9,594 bases of DNA. Source: an uncultured Lachnospiraceae bacterium. GTDB lineage: Bacteria > Bacillota > Clostridia > Lachnospirales > Lachnospiraceae. A program made the translations under genes and the position numbers. The DNA is taken from assembly GCA_910587935.1 (NCBI GenBank), contig CAJUNP010000012.1, positions 1 through 9,594 on the forward strand, read 5' to 3'. The notes below the pieces were generated by a model. That model saw only the letters and a program-made list of their open reading frames with translations, did not search any database and was not told the DNA's origin. Shown piece by piece: positions 1 through 5,207 of the stretch; position 1 is the stretch's first letter, and each line of letters begins with the position of its first letter.

Positions 1-422
1 TAGCGTGAGATCCGGAATACATCTTCAGGGATACACCCCGAAATTAGGCGCTTACTTTGTAACTATGAATGTATACATGTGGATCAATCGATCCGTAGGT
101 TTTTCTATTTTTCATACAACACGACGGGATACTTCCATGAACCGGTCTGGTACATAAATTCTCCATAGCATACGGCATAAAATACCACGTCATTTCCGGT
201 TGCTGCGGTAAGGCGCTCATCAATATCTGAAGCAAGCAGCCGCAGCTTACCGTTTTCTTTCAGGCGGATGAGATATGACACGCTGTTTGTTTCACACTGG
301 TCATAGAATTCCGGTTTTGCAAAACCACTGTCTCCTCTGAGCAGTAACGATAAATCACCTCCCGCAAAATTTACTTTAATTTGTCTATTGCATTCAAGCG
401 ATAAGGTGTTTACAATACTCAT
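1..422 (-). pseudogene. IS1380-family transposase, internal deletion plus frameshift
   Basis: The frame opens at 422 with the usual IS1380 N-terminus (ECNRQIKVNFAGGDLS, residues 10-25). In intact family members this runs on into SDAGLLL and a few hundred residues of the DDE core. Here residue 25 is joined directly to LLLRGDSGFAKPEFYDQCE, the segment around the second catalytic Asp, so a large internal piece is gone in frame (junction about 345-350). The frame continues through YLIRLKENGKLRLLA and ends at a TAG at 105-107. One base to the side it resumes as IEKPTDRLIHMYTFIVTK, also typical of the family, so a single base was probably lost in the T run at 108-112. More stops follow before the left edge, although a PEDVFRISR stretch remains recognisable. 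Family assignment is from remembered motifs. Confidence 0.8.
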
Positions 423-480
423 AAAGGGTTCCTTTTGGGTTATTATTTAAGATTCGACACCTTAATTTTACCACAAATGG
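1..480 (-). mobile_element. IS1380-family element, internally deleted, runs off left edge
   Basis: The minus strand from about 480 leftwards reads as the 5' end of an IS1380-type insertion sequence: a short AT-rich leader (about 423-480) followed by a transposase start and then a jump to the catalytic core. The outer end is probably near the CCATTTGTGG on the minus strand at about 471-480, which would be the terminal inverted repeat. The partner repeat is outside the window, so the boundary is an estimate. No target duplication could be confirmed. The copy must be inactive because most of the transposase is missing and the remainder is frameshifted. Confidence 0.6.
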
Positions 481-617
481 ATGTTCCTTTTAATTCACTT
501 ATTGGATTAAAATGTAGTAACTATGCGGTCTTAGTCGCTGTTAATTAAATTATCGTGAATAATTTAGGTTTAGTATTGAACTTATTTTAAAATGCACAGA
601 TGGAAAAAATAATCTAC

Positions 618-646
618 TGGATTAAGAAAGAGTTTTGTTGTATAAT
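618..646 (+). promoter_or_regulatory. Putative sigma-A promoter of the HAD gene
   Basis: A perfect TATAAT lies at 641-646 with a poor -35 candidate, TGGATT, at 618-623 (17-bp spacer), about 70 bp upstream of the GTG start at 716. The surrounding 480-700 stretch is very AT-rich and contains no other gene or clear RNA structure that I can see. The -10 box is convincing; the -35 is not. Confidence 0.45.
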
Positions 647-715
647 CATATTAAATAGGTGATATTAGGATTGATGAGTGGGTAGAATGAATTGCAGGTG
701 TAGGAGAGAAGCATT

Positions 716-1387
716 GTGAAAGTAATAGTTTTTGACTTAGGCGGTACGTTAATGCAATATGTGGGAATGCCTTCTTCTTGGGTAGATTTTTATCGGCAAG
801 GTGTTAATGAAATTAATCAAAGATATAATTGTAAAATGTCGAATGAAGTGATTGGAAAGACGGTCCAAATGTTAGAAAATTTTAATCCGAGAATCAATTA
901 TAGAGAGACGGAATATTCTGCGGAGTTTATTTTTGCCCAAATATTGGAACATTGGCATATAGATGTACCTATTTCAAAGTGCATAGAAACGTTTTGGTTT
1001 GGTTTAAAATTAAAAGCAGAAATTTATTCAGATGTAATTCCTGTATTAAGTATATTAAGAGAACGCGACTATATTATTGCTACACTTACAGATTTGCCAA
1101 ATGCTATGCCAGACAATATTTTCAAAAGGGATATTTCTGAATTATTAGATTACATTGATTATTATGTTTCGTCTGCTGTTTCTGGATATCGAAAACCTAA
1201 TTGTAAGGGATTGCAAATGATATCCGAAAAATATAAAGTTCCAATCACAAAATTAATCTTTGTAGGAGACGAAGAAAAAGATAGTCAAACAGCACTAAAT
1301 GCCAATTGCAAATTCATTTCTATAAAGCGCTTTGAAGAAAATGAAGAAGGCATAAGTGATTTATATGAATTATTAAAAATCATTTAA
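716..1387 (+). CDS. HAD superfamily hydrolase (subfamily IA-like)
   Basis: A 223-residue soluble protein of the haloacid dehalogenase fold, a group of mostly phosphatases acting on small phosphorylated metabolites. Motif I is VFDLGGTL (nucleophile Asp7). Motif II is Thr125 in IIATLTD. Motif III is Lys160 in GYRKPN. Motif IV is FVGDEEKD (Asp185, Asp189). Residues about 15-100 would be the helical cap. The second motif I Asp, usually the general acid in phosphatases, is Gly9; this DLGGT variant occurs in the superfamily but makes the reaction uncertain. The GTG start is chosen because AGGAG (702-706) lies 9 nt upstream and motif I follows at once. The gene is markedly AT-rich, has its own promoter, faces the IS110 transposase convergently and sits between two insertion sequences, so it may be a transferred passenger. 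The substrate cannot be told from sequence. Confidence 0.85.
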   Translation: MKVIVFDLGGTLMQYVGMPSSWVDFYRQGVNEINQRYNCKMSNEVIGKTVQMLENFNPRINYRETEYSAEFIFAQILEHWHIDVPISKCIETFWFGLKLKAEIYSDVIPVLSILRERDYIIATLTDLPNAMPDNIFKRDISELLDYIDYYVSSAVSGYRKPNCKGLQMISEKYKVPITKLIFVGDEEKDSQTALNANCKFISIKRFEENEEGISDLYELLKII

Positions 1388-1467
1388 TTAAGTCTGCAAA
1401 TAAAAAGTCAAGCAGAAATTTGTGAACTTTGAAAATTTTATACAGGTTGAAAAATAAGTACCACAAA

Positions 1468-1492
1468 CAGACCACCGCAGCACGCTGGTCTG
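1468..1492 (-). terminator. Hairpin downstream of the IS110 transposase
   Basis: CAGACCA (1468-1474) and TGGTCTG (1486-1492) form a perfect 7-bp stem with an 11-base loop, starting 22 bp after the transposase stop. On the transposase strand it is followed by TTTGTGG, a poor U-tract, so it could be a weak terminator or a structural element of the IS right end. Confidence 0.4.
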
Positions 1493-1513
1493 ATGAAAAG
1501 CAAGGGCACCTGT

Positions 1514-2731
1514 TTAGATATTTTCGGCTTCCGCCAGTGCGGAAAGATATTCCCTTACCCGCCCGTAATAAATGCGGAGGAACTTGTTTGCCCCGGCAGT
1601 CATGTAGACGTAATAAGGCTTGCCCTGTGCCCGCTTCTTGTCCATGAAAGCATAAACGGGATCATCCACGGGGGAACGCTTGATAAGACCGTCCATGATC
1701 TGGAAGAGGGTCTTGCGCAGATAAGGAGAGCCTTTCTTTGTGGTAGGCACACTTTTACGGACGTGCTGCCCGGATTCATCTTTTCCGGGGTCAACGCCTG
1801 CAAAAGCGGTCAGCGCACCGCGGTGCGTGAAACGTGTCACATCCCCGATCTCAGCCATGAGCTGGGGGCCGAGGGTAGGACCAACACCGTTCATTGCCAT
1901 GACGACAGGGTATTCTGGCAGCGTGGATGCGGTTTCGTCCATTTTCACACGGAGGGATTCCACCGTTTCAGATGCAGTATTCAGCATTGCCACGGCCTGC
2001 CGTACCAGCATCTTTGTGCCGTCATCCTTTGGGAATACGGCGATCATGTCAGAGGAAAGCTGATAAATGGCCGCTGCTTTGGCGGCACTGAAGTTATAGC
2101 CTTTGCGTTTACACCAGTTCTGGTAATGCTCCGTAAAGGCATCCAGAGACTTGGAGCGCACACAGTCCACATGCCAGTAGGTATAGACAAAGTCCACCCA
2201 TTTCTGGCTGCCGTCGCTGCGGGCAGGGCTGTCAAAGAAGTCATTAGCACCCGGAAAGGTCTGGTCGGGCAGGGCAATGAGGTTGTTTTTTATGGCAGTC
2301 TTCTGATCCATATAGAAACCGAACTGGCGGTTCATGGTTTTTAATTGGTTGCGTGTTTTATCCATGCTTCCATACTGCTTCAGTTTCGCCCAGCGGTCAA
2401 GGGTATAACGTGCGATTTTTTTGGAATCAGCCTTGTCGGTCTTGGGAGATCGCAGGGAATCGTCTCCGAATTCTTTGATGAGCATGGGATTAACGGCGCT
2501 GACAAAGATACCGGCATCAGAAAGCCATGTGGCAACCGGTTCGTAGTACCTTCCGGTATGCTCCATGCAGACTTTTGTATCCCCGTCAAGTTCCTTGATC
2601 TGCGCGATCAGGTCATTGATGGCGGACTGTGTATGTGGGATGTCGCGGGGAGGCATGACGACAATATCGCCGGGTCTGCGGATGGTGACAGTGCTCTTGC
2701 CTTTGGAAACATCAATACCAACAGCGTCCAT
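1514..2731 (-). CDS. IS110-family DEDD transposase (recombinase)
   Basis: A 405-residue transposase that recombines element ends with target DNA; characterised members are guided by an element-encoded bridge RNA. The N-terminal RuvC-like DEDD domain shows Asp7 (VGIDVSK), Glu57 (CMEHTGRYYE) and Asp99/Asp102 (KTDKADSKKIA), spaced as expected. A helical linker covers about 110-265. The C-terminal Tnp_20 domain starts near 275 (MAMNGVGPTLGPQLMAEIGD) and has AFAGVDPG, ESG and KKGSPYLRK; Ser320 or Ser335 is the candidate catalytic serine, Ser320 preferred. The start at 2731 is chosen over an upstream in-frame ATG at 2761 because AAGGAG (2740-2745) lies 8 nt before it and the first catalytic Asp then falls at position 7. 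No frameshift or stop is seen, so the enzyme looks complete. Confidence 0.93.
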   Translation of the reverse strand: MDAVGIDVSKGKSTVTIRRPGDIVVMPPRDIPHTQSAINDLIAQIKELDGDTKVCMEHTGRYYEPVATWLSDAGIFVSAVNPMLIKEFGDDSLRSPKTDKADSKKIARYTLDRWAKLKQYGSMDKTRNQLKTMNRQFGFYMDQKTAIKNNLIALPDQTFPGANDFFDSPARSDGSQKWVDFVYTYWHVDCVRSKSLDAFTEHYQNWCKRKGYNFSAAKAAAIYQLSSDMIAVFPKDDGTKMLVRQAVAMLNTASETVESLRVKMDETASTLPEYPVVMAMNGVGPTLGPQLMAEIGDVTRFTHRGALTAFAGVDPGKDESGQHVRKSVPTTKKGSPYLRKTLFQIMDGLIKRSPVDDPVYAFMDKKRAQGKPYYVYMTAGANKFLRIYYGRVREYLSALAEAENI

Positions 2732-2760
2732 AATAGATACTCCTTTGTAATGTATTAGCA

Positions 2761-2988
2761 ATGGTCAATACCAGTTTTCCCATTGCCTATTCAATCTACT
2801 GGGTATCACACGAACGCCTTTGGGTTCAACCTGCGTAAAACGAATGCTGCGAATGAGGGCTGGTTGGCTGACTTAATTACGGACGTAAAGTCCTAGGAGG
2901 TGACGGCCAGACCTATTGCCTTATTCATTCTAACAGCTTAAGCAACAAGATGGGTAATTCCTTACTGGCTGTAAGGGGTATTAACCAT
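2761..2988. repeat. 12-bp imperfect inverted repeat pair
   Basis: ATGGTCAATACC at 2761-2772 faces GGTATTAACCAT at 2977-2988 with one mismatch in 12. The arms lie 204 bp apart and enclose nearly all of the IS110 5' noncoding region. The outer arm is at about the expected element end and contains the stop codon of the neighbouring ORF. Confidence 0.6.
2782..2934. repeat. Imperfect direct repeat in the IS110 5' noncoding region
   Basis: ATTGCCTATTCAATCTAC (2782-2799) recurs as ATTGCCTTATTCATTCTAAC (2915-2934). Allowing single-base gaps, about 16 of 18 positions agree, and both copies are preceded within a few bases by CCAG. The copies are 133 bp apart, one near the outer end and one closer to the transposase start. 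Confidence 0.5.
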
Positions 2989-3421
2989 AAATATATTGTA
3001 GTAGGAAATGAAAATATACTTGGATTTCAACATAATTTTTCAGGATACTCATAATTGATCGATTACTGTTCTGCTCGATCTCACCAAACAAATCCCACAT
3101 AGCATTTGAAAATCCATCTAATCCATTACCATCACCACAGCTGATGCTTTGGCATATAAAACCAATAAAAACATCTTCACTCAGACATAACGCTTTGTTT
3201 CTATTTACAGGTGATATATTATTCGTCAGAATTCCGGATGAAAACCCATATCTGGATACTATAATCACATTACTGATATTTGTATTAAATATATCATTTT
3301 TAAATAGGTTATAGTTGTCCTCTAAAAGCAGCTCACCGGTTTTGACTTTTGGAAAGATAAACTCTATTTTTTTTCCCACTTTTTGTTTTATAAGTATATT
3401 GTCCCTCTGTGTCCGTATCAT
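2981..3421 (-). CDS. Orphan ORF of unknown function, probably a remnant
   Basis: A 146-residue AT-rich reading frame that I do not recognise. It has no signal peptide, membrane segment or known catalytic motif. Visible features are a basic N-terminus rich in Lys, a central VIIVSRYGFSSG stretch and a C-terminal GDGNGLDGFSNAMWDLF. There is no proper ribosome binding site before the ATG at 3421, and the frame is open only nine more codons upstream, to a TAA at 3449-3451. Its TAA (2981-2983) falls inside the outer arm of the IS110-associated inverted repeat, so the last residues may be element sequence and the gene may have been cut by the insertion. It adjoins two other broken genes on the same strand, so a pseudogene is more likely than a working gene. 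Confidence 0.35.
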   Translation of the reverse strand: MIRTQRDNILIKQKVGKKIEFIFPKVKTGELLLEDNYNLFKNDIFNTNISNVIIVSRYGFSSGILTNNISPVNRNKALCLSEDVFIGFICQSISCGDGNGLDGFSNAMWDLFGEIEQNSNRSIMSILKNYVEIQVYFHFLLQYIYG

Positions 3422-3477
3422 CTTATCCCAGTTGACTGCAACAAAGGTTTACTGAATGCTTCCCACACTAACCAGTC

Positions 3478-3633
3478 TTACGAATTGGCTCTTTGGTCAA
3501 ACAGATTCTTCTGTGTATTTGAAATCAAGAGGTCGCTGTAAAGTTTTCCAGCCAATCTGGATGCACTACCTCTTATCATAGACTCTTTCAAAGCAATCAA
3601 TAACTTATCCCACTGTGAACATATAAAATGTCG
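3478..3633 (-). pseudogene. Unassigned coding remnant
   Basis: In the same frame as the IS4-type remnant, after a TAA at 3634-3636, 51 codons are open and end at TAA 3478-3480. They encode a peptide with WDKLLIALKESMIRG and GKLYSDLLISNTQ segments. Its amphipathic, protein-like composition suggests once-coding DNA. It does not match the C-terminus I would expect of an IS4 transposase and I cannot name its family. It may come from another mobile gene brought next to the transposase piece by deletion. Confidence 0.3.
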
Positions 3634-3796
3634 TTATTCTTTCACACGCTGCAGATAGGATTTGCAGACCTTGCAAACGACTTCGATGTCCCATCATCTT
3701 TTCCCATAAATGCGTATGATCTCTTCTAATATTGTCACTTCCTCGGAAATGAAAGTGTTCGTACTCTCCAGTACCAACTAATCCTTTCATTTGCTG
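3634..3796 (-). pseudogene. IS4-family transposase remnant with in-frame stops
   Basis: One minus-strand frame reads KD*LVLESTNTFISEEV, then EEIIRIYGKR*WDIEV and KVCKSYLQRVKE*. This follows the C-terminal catalytic block of Clostridia IS4-type transposases, with the Y-(2)-R-(3)-E-(6)-K signature in IYGKR-WDIE-VVCKVCK. The first stop (3778-3780) stands where family members have Trp, a TGG to TAG change. The second is a TGA between Arg and Trp that looks like a 3-bp duplication within an ATGATG. Only the piece around the third acidic residue survives: the N-terminal two thirds and the tail are missing. It begins exactly where the response regulator remnant stops, so the two were joined by insertion or deletion. 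The family call is from remembered motifs. Confidence 0.6.
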
Positions 3797-4040
3797 AAAA
3801 ATAATTTTTACAGATTTATTTTTCCAATACAGCTTCTTCCCTATTTCAATACCGTTTTCCTCATTCAGCATAATATCCATAAAAACCAAATCAAATGAAA
3901 CAGAAGATGCCAATAATTCTTCCCCAGTTTCAAAATACTGAATATTATTGCGGATTCCATAAAAATCCATTACCTCCTACTACAAGCTACATATTCAAAA
4001 AGTCTTCCCTTTCATCATCACAAATTGCTATTTGCAGCAT
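3797..4040 (-). pseudogene. Truncated LytTR/AgrA-type response regulator
   Basis: The minus strand from the ATG at 4040 reads MLQIAICDDEREDFLNM and then TAG (3987-3989). ICDDE is the acidic pair of a receiver domain. The receiver resumes in a different frame near 3970 with NIQYFETGEELL, FDLVFMDIML (phosphoacceptor Asp in FMD) and NGIEIGKKLYWKNKSVKIIF, so at least one indel lies between about 3971 and 3990. The match ends at KIIF (3797), before the rest of the receiver and the DNA-binding LytTR domain, and IS4-type sequence follows. Such regulators normally pair with a histidine kinase in quorum-sensing or bacteriocin-type systems; no kinase is visible here. The original start has a good ribosome binding site (AGGGAGGGG, 6 nt upstream). 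The gene cannot make a working regulator. Confidence 0.75.
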
Positions 4041-4167
4041 GGCAGTCCCCTCCCTACGCATAATGTTTTCCTTTATTATACAGATATAAAAATAATTTTT
4101 AATACAAAAATTGACAAAATATTTGATATTCTACTTTTTTCATTAATTCATACTTAATCGTGCAAAC
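4041..4167. other. AT-rich intergenic region with remnant promoter
   Basis: Between the broken regulator and the conjugation operon lies very AT-rich DNA. On the minus strand a TATAAT (4075-4080) stands about 35 bp before the regulator start, with only a weak -35, and would be the old regulator promoter. A plus-strand TTGACA (4111-4116) has no -10 box at the right distance. I see no gene or structured RNA. Confidence 0.4.
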
Positions 4168-4188
4168 GCCGGGGAATCACTCCCCGGC
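4168..4188 (-). terminator. Hairpin at the end of the conjugation operon
   Basis: GCCGGGGA (4168-4175) pairs perfectly with TCCCCGGC (4181-4188) around a 5-base loop. The stem covers the last codons and TGA stop (4177-4179) of the CpaE-like gene. On the minus strand it is followed by GTTTGC, a weak U-tract, so termination may be partial. The position at the operon's 3' end supports a terminator or mRNA-stabilising role. Confidence 0.65.
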
Positions 4189-5160
4189 TATATACCTTTC
4201 AATAATAGTCTTATAAATCTTTGCATTAGGACTGCCGTTCATACAGTCCGGCTGATATTCCAGAAAAAACACCTTATGATAGTCTGTTTGAAAGGCTTCC
4301 ACATAAGTGTCCTGCAATGCTTTTTCCACAAAAGGGCACAGTATAAAGGCTTCTTTTGTTTCATACTGTTCCAGAAGCTTCATGGTATGTACGACTTCGT
4401 AGGGCTTTGTACCGCAGACAAGAAGCAAAATATCTGTATCTGCATCCAGCCTGTCTGTTCCATAGTCCTCAAGCAGAAAATGAAAACCCACATCTGGTAT
4501 CTGTGTTCCATACCACATTTTTTCCAGACGATATCCGCCCGCTTCCTCATCCATCTCATAGGCATCTGACAAATAACGAATGATTCCACCGGTATTCCTC
4601 TCCACATAAGCCACACTTGCTCCTACGCTCCCGAGCCAGGCGGTAAAGCCTAATGCTGCCGTAGTCGTGCCGATACGGTTTTGGGAACCAAACACTGCAA
4701 TCCTGATGCCATTCGCCATAAAGCGGTATTGCTCCTGTACCTTCGACCTTTTTCTTTCTTTGGGTGTATACCTTGTCATGCCCTGACTGCTTAAAGACTG
4801 CCATATTTCCTCCTGCATCCCCCGGATTTCCACATCGGTAACAATATTTCCCACTCCCGCATCCAACAATGCCCTACACAATGGATCGCTTTCTTTTAAC
4901 CCTTCGCAGATAACCGTAATTCTGGCATTATACATGGTCAGGAATTCCTCGATGGTCTGGACAAAGTTTCTGTCCTCATCCCCAAAAGCAATACGGTCTA
5001 ACACCAACTCCGTGCAGTGTGAAAAATTCCGCATATCGTAAATAACAAACTGCTTCAGCATGAAATTCCCCGTCATTTTCTTAACCGGCAACATCTCTTC
5101 TCTCTCTGCCAGAAAATCCAGCAGATTGGTGTGCTGCTGGGATGCTAAATATAAAATCAT
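4177..5160 (-). CDS. CpaE/ParA-like protein with deviant P-loop
   Basis: A 327-residue cytoplasmic protein with two parts. Residues 1-125 look like an atypical receiver domain, as in CpaE (VIYDMRNFS, ITVICEGL, ALLDAGVGNIVTD). Residues 150-325 form a ParA/MinD-like fold. In the nucleotide site, GSQNRIGTTTAALGFTAWL (158-176) replaces the canonical KGGxGKT/S, so both signature lysines are absent. DILLLVCGTKPYEV occupies the strand B/switch II area without a clear Walker B Asp pair. The fold is recognisable but ATP hydrolysis is doubtful. It is the last gene of the conjugation operon, 47 bp after the peptidase gene. GGGGAG lies about 10 nt before the ATG, and a second purine run is almost adjacent to it. 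CpaE-like proteins position secretion or pilus machines at the membrane or pole; a similar role for the transfer channel is my inference. Confidence 0.7.
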   Translation of the reverse strand: MILYLASQQHTNLLDFLAEREEMLPVKKMTGNFMLKQFVIYDMRNFSHCTELVLDRIAFGDEDRNFVQTIEEFLTMYNARITVICEGLKESDPLCRALLDAGVGNIVTDVEIRGMQEEIWQSLSSQGMTRYTPKERKRSKVQEQYRFMANGIRIAVFGSQNRIGTTTAALGFTAWLGSVGASVAYVERNTGGIIRYLSDAYEMDEEAGGYRLEKMWYGTQIPDVGFHFLLEDYGTDRLDADTDILLLVCGTKPYEVVHTMKLLEQYETKEAFILCPFVEKALQDTYVEAFQTDYHKVFFLEYQPDCMNGSPNAKIYKTIIERYIAGE

Positions 5161-5207
5161 TTCCTCTCGTCTCCCCTCTGGTTACTCAGGTGTTGTTCTT
5201 TCGCACC

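Larger units (their letters stand above)
1430..2990 (-). mobile_element. IS110-group insertion sequence (approximate limits)
   Basis: A DEDD-type IS110 transposase gene is preceded by about 255 bp of structured noncoding sequence and followed by about 80-125 bp. IS110 elements generally lack clear terminal inverted repeats and target duplications, so the ends cannot be read directly. I place them by composition change and by the stop of the HAD gene on one side and the truncated-looking ORF on the other. A long 5' and short 3' noncoding region fits the IS110 group rather than the IS1111 group. The transposase frame is intact, so the copy could be active. Confidence 0.7.
2732..2990 (-). ncRNA. 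Candidate IS110 bridge RNA region / left end
   Basis: This noncoding stretch lies immediately 5' of the transposase, where IS110-group elements encode the bridge RNA that pairs with donor and target DNA. Read directly, it holds several local hairpins: a 6-bp stem at 2960-2965/2971-2976 with a 5-base loop, GGAC/GTCC at 2881-2884/2890-2893, and GAAC/GTTC at 2812-2815/2824-2827 with inner GC pairs. A 12-bp inverted repeat (11 matches) brackets the region at 2761-2772 and 2977-2988. An imperfect 18-20 bp direct repeat lies at 2782-2799 and 2915-2934. No convincing ORF is present. RNA ends, guide loops and promoter were not determined; the bridge-RNA role is inferred from position and family. Confidence 0.45.

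Noticed and set aside
1393..1416. TCTGC/GCAGA pair after the HAD gene as a terminator
   Set aside because: Five-base stem with a 14-base loop and no U-tract; too weak to call.
1493..2344. Long plus-strand ORF (283 codons) opposite the IS110 transposase
   Set aside because: It is antisense to a well-supported transposase, has a Cys/His/Gly-rich shadow-like composition and no ribosome binding site.
2345..2758. Plus-strand ORF of 137 codons
   Set aside because: It is the antisense shadow of the N-terminal transposase region and shows no recognisable motif.
2731..2761. Upstream ATG at 2761 as transposase start
   Set aside because: It has no ribosome binding site, while AAGGAG sits 8 nt before the ATG at 2731, which also places the first catalytic Asp at a normal position.
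2981..3421. Barstar-like inhibitor for the orphan ORF, from GLDGFSNAMWDLF
   Set aside because: The resemblance is limited to a few residues, and the length and position within the protein do not fit the family.
3605..3970. The 121-codon ORF as an independent small response regulator
   Set aside because: The receiver N-terminus is encoded upstream in another frame, AGGAGG lies only 2 nt before this ATG, and the C-terminal half is out-of-frame transposase DNA.
4111..4139. Plus-strand promoter with TTGACA at 4111-4116
   Set aside because: No -10 box at 16-18 bp and no plus-strand gene downstream.
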